From positions 55,887,120-55,951,119 of the forward strand of contig JAOANR010000004.1 in NCBI GenBank assembly GCA_030278955.1: a stretch of 64,000 nucleotides of DNA, given 5' to 3'. The notes below the pieces were generated by a model. The model had not been told where the DNA came from, did not search any database, and saw only the letters and a program-made list of their open reading frames with translations. The translations under genes were made by a program, and so were the position numbers. Below, piece by piece: positions 49,851 through 62,000 of this stretch. This DNA comes from Hygrophila difformis. Its lineage: Eukaryota > Streptophyta > Magnoliopsida > Lamiales > Acanthaceae. Positions within the stretch are counted from its first letter, which is position 1, and each line of letters opens with the position of its first letter.

Positions 49851-50659
49851 ACGGCCCACAAATTATAATTATGATAATTAATACTACTACTACTAATAAT
49901 AATAATAATAATATATAACTGACAAATGTAACATATACTTAAGTTATTAGTAATACTCTAAGTATTAATAATACCAACAACAACAATATTTATTTTTCTA
50001 AAATAAGTAATAATAATAGAAATCATTAATTTAAAATTAAGCAAAAATAATAGTAACCATGAATCTAAAATAAATAATACCAACAACAGTAATATTTATT
50101 AACATAAATTCTGAAATAATAATAAAAGAGCAAAATAATTAAAAATCTGTGACGTAAATGTTTTTTAAAAAAAAGAAAGGATATCATACGCAACCATGAA
50201 TTTAATTCAAAAAATCACTTTTCTTTATTTACTAAATATAATATGAAGACTATAAAAGGGAATTTAATTAAATTACTAAATACCATTGCTAAAGAAACCA
50301 TAGATCTACAATTTAGGCTTAACAAAACCAACATCTCTCATTACACACATTAAATAACTTAGATCCGAAACGAAAACTAACAATTTATTTAGTCAACCAT
50401 TTCAAAACAACAATTTAAAGATAAATCTCTTACGGAGACGTCGTGCCCTGGAGCCTTAATTCTTCAATACTTTGTCTCACTGGATGCTCCCAAGATGCGC
50501 AAGATAAATCTTCTTTTCCTTATAAATTTCTCTTGTTAAAAATGAATGTTGGACAGTGCAAATGAAAGAGAAGAGTATAAGCTCTATATCCAAATTTATT
50601 GGTTTCATCCATGGTGGGTGGTCAGGAATAAATTATGTCCACCATGCCTGGGTCGGGAT
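49851..50659. other. AT-rich internal MULE sequence
   Basis: AAT-rich stretches and no recognisable gene. Confidence 0.5.
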
Positions 50660-50975
50660 AATAATACAAGGTTCGTATAAGAACCACTTCAATGACCGAA
50701 CCACTTTCCCGTTTCCCAATGTCTGATGGGGAATAAATCCAGCCCCACATCTGGGCAATGGTTCGTGCAAGAACCACATGGACCGTGGTCAATCTAAAAA
50801 ATCACGAATCCATAGCCACGTGGACCCGTGGTTCGTCTTCAACACAAAGGGACCGTGAACGGTCCATGCCGCTGAAGACGAACCAGTCATCCTTAATCAC
50901 CCATATTAATTAATCCAATGGTTCGTGGTTATTAACATGGTTCGTACACGAACCACACCACGAACCAGGGGTTTT
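50660..50975. repeat. Outer right cluster of gttcgt / acgaac motifs with the 16-bp palindrome
   Basis: Repeated gttcgt and acgaac motifs surround GGTTCGTACACGAACC at 50939-50954. This mirrors the left cluster at 40748-40860. Confidence 0.8.
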
Positions 50976-51040
50976 TATGCCTTTTCGGGTACAAAAGTTG
51001 AGGAATTTTGGCGGCTGGCAAAAAAGAGTATTGTCAGGAC

Positions 51041-53084
51041 CTGCCATGGCACTGTCCATAATTTCTTCTTAGAAATAATTCAGTTGAGGATTGTTGTGGA
51101 CTAGACAGCACATTATAGTCTTGTCCTGAGAAATTTCTACCGGACAATGGGTGGGACCGAAAATATATACTTGTTGGTTATTTCGATCAGTTTAGGCTGT
51201 ACTGGGATTTGTATGAGGAGGCACAAAAGGATGATCAACAAAATGTCTTGGGTGAATTTGGATAGGTGAAACATGCACACTCGATTCTTGGCAAAAAAAA
51301 AATGGTTATCTTAATTTTGTGAAGTGGCACCCTGTAGTGATTAAACAAATGAAAATGCTATGATATGCTAGAATAAATGCTTGGCGCTTCTTTTCCTGCC
51401 CTGATCCTAAGTGGGGTTTACTTGTTCATCTACGGATAGAGAAATGTTGTACTAATAAGTATTTATAAACTGTTGAGTGTATTAATAGGATAGGAATTTT
51501 TGTTTGTTATATGAATCAAAGTGCGTTTATCCTCATTGTATTTCTTGCACAGTCCCGTTCTCGGATCATGGAACAATGTGGTATGGTAAATGGTAAGATT
51601 TCTGGGGGCAACACATGAAACGACAAATTATATGCTAAATCGTGTAGACCTGTTGTCTCGTCATCTCTGTTTTGGGTCTTGAGATTTTGACCATTTCTTC
51701 AACTTTAATTCAGATCACACCTAGTACTAGTGGCAGTGGTTAGTGCTCGCTCATCCTTAAGGGAATCCGATGAGTCGCTGATTGTCAACTGTATTTGTTC
51801 ACTTTCCAAGAAATATACTTGGGGTGGAGAGAGAATAAATACCATTGGGGGAATAAAGGGGTAATATTGGAAAACTTTCATAGAAATATCCAAAATGACA
51901 ACTATTGTGGACACTTTTTCATCTCTAAAAAGACTACTATTTTGGAACGGAAGGAGTACTTCATGTGAGGCTTTGTTTGGATAATGCTAGGCAATAATTC
52001 TGTCGTTTTGGATTTACAAACCATTTATTTTTTGTTATCACTGAGGATATGTTTTAAATCATCCCCCCGCCAAAAAAATAAAGTGGCGTAAATTTGGCTA
52101 GTTGAATTCAAGGTTATTAAAATTTAGATCTGGATCTTAGGATTTTAACCCACAAAGCCAAAACTATCCAGATTGATATGAGATCAAAATTATGGTGATA
52201 TTTGGATAAGATCTATAGAAACTATACAATATCTTAAAATTTTTGAAAGATCCGATCCCACTCCGTCTTATTTTTCATCATATTTTTTCAATTATCAGTT
52301 CTCCCTTCTTTTCCAAAATCTTTCATTATCAGTCGCTATTGTCTCTTTCATCTTCTTGTTGTCGCCGTCGCCGTTGTATCCCCTTTTTTTTGCCAATATT
52401 ACCCCTTCCAGCACACCCTGCTAATGGAGATCTTAATCATAAGATAGATGATGAATCCAATGAGATAATGGTCGAGACAAAGGGTGGGAATAGGTCAGGA
52501 CAGGCAGGCCTGGCCTTGAACGGCTTAGGCCGACTTAAAATTTGTAAGGTCCGAGCCTGGTTCTTATATAAGCCTGGCCTAAGCCTAAGTCTGGCATTTT
52601 TGTTTAAATAGGACAGCTTTTAGGCTTTTTAGATGTTTATTTAAGCTCATTTAATTATTAAATAAATAAAAAAATGTTAATAAATTATAAAAAAAAATTA
52701 TAAATATTTTAATAGGCCGACCTGATAAGCCTAACAAGCTTTTGTATGAAGCCCGGCCTAAGCCTATATAATTAAAAAGGCCTTAAAATTTATCCGGGTC
52801 TGACCTATTTCGTAAAAAGGCCACGCCAGGCTAGGTCTTAAATAGGCCAGACCATAAATCCAACTCAGCTCAAGTATTATGTTTTAAATGTTCAATTATT
52901 ATCCTTTTTTGTTTTGCTAAACAAATTATTGTCTATTGATATTGGTTATTGTAAATTCCTAATATGCAAAATGAGTAGTTTTTTGTTGTTGATCTTTGGA
53001 TCTGAATTCGATTTTACTATCCAGATTTTGCAAATGAAAAAACGATCATGATCTAAATCTTGATAACCTTGGTTGAATTCATTG
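51041..53084. other. Intergenic DNA with decayed repeats
   Basis: A Stowaway-like end (ttggaacggaaggagta) is at about 51940. The stretch at about 52480-52865 is rich in short ggcct/aggcc motifs (taggcctgacc-type) in both orientations and looks like a MITE-type repeat of unknown class. A TC-rich ORF at 52243-52611 has no recognisable domain. No gene is supported. Confidence 0.5.
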
Positions 53085-53335
53085 GCCCTATTTAGCAAAA
53101 TAGCTAAATAGAATTAGCTAGAATAATTTGAACTGAATTAGCTTATTTAAAAAGACAAAATAAATTAAAATAATGTTCAATCTGCTCTTTTTTGAAACCG
53201 CAGCAAATAGCAGCATTTTGGATTTTAGCTTATTCTAGACAAAAGATTAGTCTCGAAATTATCAAACAACTAATTTTAATTAATTAATACTAAAAAAATC
53301 AGTTAACAACTAACAGCTAATTTCCAAACAGGACC
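53085..53335. mobile_element. hAT-like MITE
   Basis: It begins ggccctatttagcaaaatagct and its right end, read inwards, is ggtcctgtttggaaattagct, so there are imperfect terminal inverted repeats of about 20 bp. ATTG flanks both sides, shorter than the usual 8-bp hAT duplication. The right half matches the element at 6755-6974. It is non-coding and about 390 bp upstream of RRP45. Confidence 0.6.
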
Positions 53336-53726
53336 ATTGTTAATTTGTGCTCGGCACTTCAGTGTTACTGCAAACTCGCGGGTAACCCGACGGGCAGTAA
53401 ATATGGGCCTACCCGACTACCCGTTATGGCCCACCTGAATGATTACTACTCCAAATCAAGATCAAAAACCCTAGTCCAAAAACCCTTTTCCCTCCGTTTG
53501 CCCTTCCCTCTTCCGGCACCGGCTCACAGTCTTGCAATCAGGCACTTCTAACCCAGTACTGCAACTTGATGAATTAGGACCATTTCGGAGGTTATTCCTT
53601 TTGAAATTGCTTTTTTTTTTTTTTTTTTTTTTTAAGTTGTTTTTGTTAATTTGATTTTGATTATTGAAAGAAGCAAGGTTGTCCCCCCTCGGCGTTGCAG
53701 AATTTGCAGAATCTGAGGCTATAAGA

Positions 53727-56700
53727 ATGGAGCATAGATTGGCTAATACGTGGCGAATGACAGTGAATGACAAGAAGTTCATAGAAACTGCGTTGCTTTC
53801 TGACCTTCGTGCCGATGGCCGCGGTCCTTTTGATTACCGAAATGTGACAATTCAGTTTGGTAGGTAAGAATTCTCGTGGCCGCCATACTCTGTTCGTTGT
53901 CAGCGAAATCTTCTCTTTCATATATATTTTTTTTCCTTGTGGACTGGTGTAGCAAGGTGCTGGAAGGAACTTATTTAGAGTTAAAAGATTGGGGTTAGAT
54001 GGTTTTTCATTTTATTTTATAAGTGGTAAGAAGTAATACTACAATTCATTTGTTGAGCTGTTTGTTATTGATCATGCAAGAAATTGCTTAAGATGATAGT
54101 TTCTGCTGAGATGGAAAATACTACAAGAAATGAATGTGCAATTAAACAAAGAAAAATTCTGGTGCATTCCCTCAATCGTAGGGGGAAAAAAGAGAGAAGA
54201 AACTCAATTATTCAATGTTCACTTGAATATTATACTAGTGTTTGATATTGCTAGCGGCGAAGTACTCCTACTAACTTTGTCTGGGGAAGATACACTGTAT
54301 AGAAAATTTTAAAAGACTATCTTTTTTCTGAAGCTATTATATGACTCACTGGTATATAAGTAAGTAGTTGTTTGTCCCTCTTTGCTAATGCATTTAGGTG
54401 CGCACTGCTATTTTTGTGTTTCATTTTCTTTTCCTTCTTGATGATGATGAGTATTTTTGTTTATGTTAATCATACAATTTACTAATTGTTATGTAGAAAG
54501 GGAAATTGAGTAAACTGTGAAGTTACTATTTTCCACTTGAAATTTGATGAGCTTTACTAAATCTTGTTTTGGTGGGAAGCATGTGGTGATGCTTTTCCAA
54601 TATTTTGAAACATTGAAGATTTGGGGTGAGGAAGTGTGCTACTGGATTAAATTTGCATTTTCTTATGTTTCCAACTATTTTTGGGGCATTCTAAATTTCT
54701 AAGTGTTACATGGATTACAATATGTTCTTCAAACTTTGGTACATGCACAGTGAAGATGGGTCATCAGAGGTGCAACTGGGTAAGACTCGCGTAATGGGGG
54801 TTGTAACAGCCGAATTGGTGGAACCTTATCGAGACCGCCCTAGTGAAGGAATTCTTGCAATTTTTCCTGAGTTCTCTCCAATGGCTGATTCTGCCTTTGA
54901 AGCAGGTCGTCCTGGGGAATCAGCTGTGGAGCTGGGTCGTATAATTGATCGTGGGTTAAGGTAATATAGGTAACATGTACCGTTATTTTCTTTACAAGTG
55001 GTCAATCTGCTAAATTGAATTTCTGGATACAATAGCAAATAGTTTGATACTGCATATTTCCTCATTTATTGATACTGAATCATGACAAGTGAGTTACAGG
55101 GAAAGTAGAGCGGTGGACATGGAGTCATTATGTGTTATTGCAGGAAAATGGGTATGGTCCATTCGTATAGATCTTCACATTCTAGACAATTGTGGGTGAG
55201 TTGTGCTTGCACATTAAAATGCTGCATATATCCTAATCATTTTTAAATGTCTTTCCTTGTTTGTGTTCTTGGGTAGCTCTGTATGAATGAGGAATGAAAT
55301 ACAATATTTATGAATTATATGCATTATAGAAAATTTGATTGCATTCTTAATTTCATTGGGAATAGAAATCTCATTGATGCTGCCAACATAGCTGCTTTGG
55401 CTTCACTTTTGACGTTTAGAAGGCCAGAGTGCACATTGGGGGGAGAAGATGGCCAGGAAGTCATACTACACCCACCAGAAGTTAGTTCTCTATTTCTTGT
55501 GGATGAAATTTTTAAGGTTTCAGTTGATATAATTGCCATCTACTGCGTTTAACTCCTTGTTTTGCCATCTGTGAATATCTTCTGGGATAAAAAATGTTCT
55601 TTGATTAAAAAGTTGTGAGAAAAGCAATCCATGATTTGCCAAATATCAACTACTCTGCTTTGTCCCTTGATGATTAGAAAGTGTCTATGCACTCATCCTG
55701 TGTTTTATTTTTGAGTGAGAAGGGGATTTGGGTGTCAAATTGATTCATCTAAAATTTGAATTTTTCCATTTGGTCTGTGACAGGTGCGGGAACCTCTTTC
55801 TTTGATTGTACACCACCTACCGATAGCTATAACCTTTGCATTTATTGGCGAGGAGAGCAGAGTGGTAAGCATATGATGAATAAGTAATGCTCACTCTTGA
55901 CTTTGCTTGGCTTACTTTGTCTTGTTTAGATGCATCTTGTGATTAAGTATTCTGCCGGCAACACATAATTCTAGATTATTGACCCATCATACCTCGAGGA
56001 AACTGTAATGGGAGGAAGAATGACTGCCACCTTGAACACAAATGGTGACATATGTGCTATTCAAAAAGCTGGAGGAGAGGCTGTCATACAAAGTGTTGTT
56101 ATGCAATGCTTAAGGATTGCATCTGTGAAGGCCACTGATATAACTGACAAAATTAAGAAAGCTGTTAGTATTTCTGCACAAGCTTGTTGCAGACAACTTC
56201 CAAACTGTTGATTCTTTATTCTTCTTATGCAAACAGAAACTGTTTTTTCCGCAGGCTGAGTCTTACAGCACAGCAAGAGCTTTGAAGAAGATCAAGCGCC
56301 ACCCTGATTCTGTTGTCAACAAAGTTGATCGAAAGGGGCTTGCAGAGGAAATAAAAAACCCTAAATTGGAAGTTAACAATAGTAGTATAAATCAGAGTGA
56401 CATGGAAATTGAATCACATTCATCTAAAAAAGATGAAAGCGTTTTGCAGGATAAGAAACCTGAATCTTTTATCGGCAGACCATCTAGTTGGTAGAGCATT
56501 ATGTTTGTTTCTTTATTCCCCTTGTCGCCTGCAAACCCTATTATTATTAAATTCTTGCTTTGTTTTCCCTTGTAGGGATCCTTACTCAAAGGGTGCCAAT
56601 GCTGATGAATTGAAGGCATCTCTCACTTCACAAGGTAATTTTCTTGCAACCATCTGTTTCTTAGTTCCTTTTCAAGCAGATCTCCGAAAAGATACATAAC

Positions 56701-56913
56701 AATACTTGTGCAGCCTTAACTGGTCCTGAAATGAAATCTGACGCATCACTGCCAAAACATGATCAATCCCCTGGGGATGTTGTTCAAGAACCCTTACCAG
56801 AAGACACAGTTGAACCTGAAGAACCAACCAGCAATGCCAAGTCGTTGAAGGATGCTGTGAAATCCAAGCGCAGAAGGAAGAAGAAGAATCAGTCAAACGT
56901 TGATGGAAGCTAA
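53727..56913 (+). CDS. RRP45: Exosome complex subunit RRP45 (CER7/RRP45B-like)
   Basis: Nine exons join into 440 residues with an intact frame: 53727-53863, 54751-54960, 55100-55195, 55366-55480, 55784-55864, 55975-56163, 56255-56490, 56576-56634 and 56714-56913. Length and sequence agree with plant RRP45. It starts MEHRLANTWRMTVNDKKFIETAL. The RNase PH-like fold (about 25-290) shows DLRADGRGPFDYRN, FPEFSPMAD, RPGESAVELGRIIDRGLR, DLHILDN and FRRPECTLGG. A charged tail follows and ends in a K/R-rich patch (SKRRRKKKNQ). RRP45 is a ring subunit of the nuclear and cytoplasmic RNA exosome (3' to 5' RNA decay and processing) and in eukaryotes is not itself catalytic. Arabidopsis CER7 is an RRP45 that affects wax through RNA decay. 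An earlier in-frame ATG at 53664 exists, but homologues start at the one chosen. Confidence 0.95.
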
Positions 56914-59009
56914 GTTCCTTTGAGGAATATGTATGTTGTTTCCCAACATTTTCCATTGTTTATATAGTTTGACTGGTCTGATGTTCCAATTTCTTATATA
57001 TCGAAATTAATTTCTTCTTTTCTTTTTCTGGATCGCACAGGGGTAGCATTTTGATATAATAGATGAGGTGTGTATCCTAACTGATGGATCATTGCCAGAG
57101 CTGTCTGGAACATCCAACGTAACAGTTCATTGTAGGCGATGAATACTGCAGCAAGTGCTAAATATTGGCTCTTGCACTGCGGCACTGCATTATTGTTACA
57201 GATGAGGAGGTTATAGATATTGTTCCCTGTGTACTACTTTTTGAAAACGTGTAAAAAGATTGTGTTATAATCTCTTATTCTTGTTTTGTTTTGTTTATAT
57301 ATTTTTTAAAATTTGGCAACTCTCTGTTTCTTCCTTACCATCTAAATTTTTGGTTCGACTATATATCAAGTCCAGTACATTTTGTTTTAAGTCATCTTTT
57401 GGTTAAGAGGATTTGTAGTATTTGTGAACTAGGATTCAATGTAGAACTGGTTTCACCCGTTATTCAAATCCAGAGGGGGTCAGGGATTTCGTAATGAGAA
57501 GATTTGGTTAAAGATGAAGATGATTCATATATTCCCTTTCATTTTCCCCTGTGGGAACCCCATTATCTTTAACAAAATACTATTATACGAATACATTCTT
57601 ACAGCTTGTATCTGAATGTGAAATTGAGGTTTTTATATTTTATTTTAAATTCTTTATATACTACTATCAATTAATGATGAGTTCAATCTTGTGTTTGAAA
57701 CTTGTACGAGTTATTGAATTAAACCAAGTGGGCAATGTTCCATAATTGATTGAAATGAATTCAAAAGCACAAAATCAAACCCTTCCATGAGATGAGAACC
57801 CATGGTTTTGAGAATTGGGGGGAGGTTTCATTCAATCCAGGTTGGGTTGGGAGTTCCAATTCTTGCAACCTGCGACTTTGGAGTTGGACACCGATCATTC
57901 TGTCTAATGAAGTAGTCGTATATATATATATAGGAGTGGTTTTCAGGGGGGCGAATGAATATACAATGGATTCGACACCACAGATACAGAATGAATATAT
58001 AAATCCCCTAGTCCTAATCCTATTCATGAATACAGTAGTAGTAGTAGTAGTATTATACAAAATGTGTAACCGACATGCTTGTTATTGAATGAGCCTTGGA
58101 CTGCGTACTACTACATATTACACTTCATATCCATACATAATACTAATAATAATAATAATACATCCTCCCAATTAAGTCCTAAACCATAAATCAACCCAGA
58201 ATTTCTTAGCTGGAAGCCTCACATATTTTCTTTTATACAAGTTGTAAAAATACATGAATAAAAGAAAGTAGTGTATTAATTAATCTAATCTAATTCGATA
58301 TGAACGGTCTCTAAAAAAAAGTAAGGTATTAAAATGACAAGTAGGGGAGGGGTATTTTGCCAAATCCTCCTTCCCTCTCCCTCCTATATGACGATGAATC
58401 ATGAGAAAAGAGAGAATTAGTTAGTATTAGTTAGCTGTGGCTGTGCTTGTGCTGGGCAGCCATTAATAGAGAGGCTAGAGTTGTTGTGAGTGTGTTGACT
58501 ACTCCATTTCCATGGCCTAAATTAAAGCCATTAAGATCCAAGTGCACATGCAGCATTTAATTTGGCCAGCAACCCGCCCTACTATACTACAGTATTATGC
58601 AAAATTAAAAAGGGCGGAAATTAATGTTACCATCTACCAAATTCCATATTTTTTTCAACCTGCTGTCTCCATTTTTATTGCACATCAATTTTTTTTAAAA
58701 CGAAAATCACCAGCCATGCATGCAGCCCCATAATTTAACAACTTAAAACAGGTGCCTTAACTCACGACAACCACCTCCATATCTCTAATAAATACTACTA
58801 CTACTACGCCATTATACTACTATCAATCTTCATTCTTCCCTATACAAAATTTAAATTAAAAAGCAACCTTATCATCAATCAATCACCTTAAACCAAGAAC
58901 TCAAAAATTCCAAGTTACCCCAAGGGACAAGACAACAACAGCTGTTTCTTTCTTTCTGTGTATTGTTAGTGCATTCCACACTCATCGGTCTCCTATTTTT
59001 TGCATTCCG
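56914..59009. other. Gap between RRP45 and ABCG; probable 3' UTR and promoter
   Basis: The first part should be the RRP45 3' UTR and the last few hundred bases the ABCG promoter and leader. Short (AAT)n and (TAG)n runs lie at about 58141 and 58033. No other gene is supported. Confidence 0.5.
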
Positions 59010-62000
59010 ATGGAAATTGAGGCGGCCGCCGTCACCGCCGGCGGTAGTAGAGGTGGAGGGATAATAAGTAGCTATGGTGGCCGTGTGGTTGGCGGCGGCT
59101 CTAGTAGTAGTTATACTGCGGGTAGTACTAGTAGTGGGAGTAGCTCCAGCGGCGACGGCGGTCATGCGGCCATTGCCGGCGGCGATATCGAGAGAGGCGG
59201 GCTAGCAGATTACAGTGGGCTGGCACACCTGACGTGGCGGGACCTGACGGTGGTGCTGCCGCACTTGGGGCAGGCCGGCCCGATAAGGAGGCTGCTGAAT
59301 GGGCTAAATGGGTACGCGGAACCGGGTCGGATCATGGCCGTCATGGGCCCTTCCGGCTCCGGAAAATCAACGCTTCTTGATTCCTTGGCGGGTCAGCTTC
59401 TTCATCCCTAAGTTATACTCATATTTCCTAAAGAATTGATATATAAGGGTATGGGAATTGATACACCGTTCTTTCTTTCACTATTATTTCCAATTCCAAT
59501 TCTCAATCACCCTTTACGACTTTGCTTTTTTATTTTATTTTATTTTTAAAAATTATTTTAGACTGTCTATAGAAATTCAAACAATTATTTTACAGAATGC
59601 CATTCAATTGCCATGGCTTGTGCTTATAATAGAAATAGATCTAAAGAAATCCGGTTAACACCGGATGTTAAAAGATGTTCTTATGTTTAGAAACTAGTAA
59701 AATCTTGGGAATAATTTTAGACATATCAAAGTGATGATGTAGCAATGATTTAGACACGTGGCGGTTGAGTATTGGATGGGGTACAAGTAAAAGGAGAATT
59801 ATAAAAAGGAAAAATTAATTTGGGACAGGAAATTAAATACTGGTAGTGGTGGAGGTGTTGGAAATTCAAGAAGGGGGTTTTAAATACACTTAATTACTTA
59901 CCAGTTGTATATATGTGACCAACTGCTTTACAGTATTTTGTCACAGCCATTATTTTTCTAGCTATAACAATTGACTTAAATGCCCTCGTCAGTGTCAATA
60001 AATGTCATCACATTGTCAAAGAGGTGTGGCACATTATTATGTTGATATCAAAATTATAGAATATAATCAATTGGATCTGCACCTATCAAATACTCCCTCC
60101 ATTCCTTGTAGTAGGCTTTTTACGCACTAAAAAATGTTTCAAAATAGTTGTCGTGATATTATGTTTTTACTATATTACTCTTTATTTTATATAAATACTA
60201 TTTCTTGACATTTATTACAAAAGAGTTTAGTTGACGGGTAAAAATAAAAATTTATGAGTTAATTCATACAAATCTTGGTTATTGAAATTGAGTTAAAAGA
60301 GACAACTAATAAGAAAATAATAAGAAAATAGGGGGAGTAGGTTCCAGTCAAATCTGAAAATGTTTGAGCCAAAAATGCAGAAAATTTGAATTCCATGAAG
60401 AAAAGAGGATACGGTCACAAAATTACTAGTCTTTTGGCCAGAACTTTTACAACAATATTTAATTTTGAATACTATATTACTATATTATTACTATATTACT
60501 ATATTACTCTTTATTACTATATTACTATATTACTCTTTATTTTATATAAATGCTATTTCTTGACATTTATTACAAAAGAGTTTAGTTGAAGGGTAAAAAT
60601 AAAAATTTATGAGTTAATTCATGCAAATCTTGGTTATTGAAATTGAGTTGAAAGAGACAACTAAGAAGAAAATAATAGGAGTAGGTTCAAGTCAAATCTG
60701 AAAATGTTTGAGCCAAAAATGCAGAAAATTTGAATTCCATGAAGAAAAGAGGATACGTTCACAAAATTACTAGTCTTTTGGCCAGAACTTTTACAACAAT
60801 ATTTAATTTTGTGGCAAGACTTCTCCACTACTAATCACATCCATATAACCCACATTTTCTTCAAACGTAAAAAGATGTTTATGAACAATGCAGGTAGATT
60901 ATCAAGAAATGTGGTAATGACGGGTAACATTCTCCTCAACGGGAAGAAGCAAAGGCTCGACTATGGTGGTGTTGTAAGATGATATTATCTCTACAGACAT
61001 CAATAATAACTATCGAAAGATCAAATGCCTCCCAATCCCTCTTTTAACATAACTTTTTTTTTTTTTTTTTTTTCTGTCTTGTATTATAAAGGCATATGTC
61101 ACCCAAGAAGATGTCCTGTTGGGAACTCTCACGGTCCGGGAAACCTTAACATACTCTGCCCACTTAAGGCTCCCGGCGTACATGGACAAACACGAGGTAA
61201 AAGACATCATCGAGGGAACGATCATGGAGGTCGGACTCCAGGAATGCGCCGATCGTCAGATAGGAAACTGGCAGACGAGAGGCATAAGTGGCGGAGAAAA
61301 GAAACGGGTGAGCATAGCGCTTGAAATCCTCGTGAGGCCCCGTATACTGTTTCTCGATGAGCCCACGACTGGGCTCGACAGCGCTGCATCCTTCTTCATC
61401 ATCCAAACTATTAGGAATCTCGCCCGGGATGGAAGGACCGTGATCTCCTCCATCCACCAGCCGAGTAGCGAAGTGTTTGCCTTGTTTGATGATCTCTGTT
61501 TGTTGTCCGGAGGAGAAACTGTTTATTTTGGAGAAGCAAAGACTGCAATCACGGTAATAAAGTTTAGATTACTGTACTTTTGTACAATATTTTCGTCGTT
61601 GTAACTTTGATGTTTGTTAGTTTCTTTCTTTTTGCTCTCCTAGTTTTTTGCTGAAGCAGGATTTCCATGTCCGAGTCGGAGAAATCCTTCAGATCATTTC
61701 CTACGGTGCATTAACTCGGATTTTGACATCGTGACAAATACGCTGAAAGGTTCACAACGACACCGTGTATGTATCTAAAAATATACTTAATTATATCATT
61801 TTGGCTAGACTTGATTTACTCTAAACACTCAGTTATCTTTTAAGAATGTGATTTTTCCTTTCATACAATAAAAAGGCCGGACACCATTGTTGTTCCCTAG
61901 CTACTCAAGGAAGTTTCTCACTTGCATTTTGAACTCTAGTTTGATTCGAGTAGCTTAATTAGTCCACCATCATCAGGACAGAGGCTTTCAAATGTTCATT

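Larger units (their letters stand above)
40691..51040. mobile_element. Large Mutator-like element carrying an Ulp1-like protease gene and a MURA-type transposase
   Basis: A DUF1985/Ulp1 gene (plus, 40970-46094) and a MULE transposase gene (minus, 49299-46534) converge inside this segment. Both ends hold clusters of ggttcgt/acgaacc motifs (40748-40860; 49620-49850 and 50660-50975). The 16-mer GGTTCGTACACGAACC occurs at both 40787-40802 and 50939-50954, each about 90 bases from the proposed ends. Outermost sequences, read inwards, share blocks aatac, cttttt, a GC-rich patch and aaaatt, a candidate degenerate TIR. No 9-bp duplication could be fixed, so the outer limits are approximate. Ulp1-carrying MULEs (Kaonashi/KI-MULE, CUMULE) are known in plants. 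This copy looks disabled by mutations in both genes. Confidence 0.75.

Noticed and set aside
52243..52611. 122-codon plus-strand ORF with Ser/Phe/Arg-rich start
   Set aside because: It runs into a repeat of ggcct motifs, has no splice partners and no family resemblance.
53664..53726. Upstream in-frame ATG of RRP45
   Set aside because: RRP45 homologues begin at the MExRLANTWRM methionine. The extra 21 residues have no counterpart in the family as I recall it.
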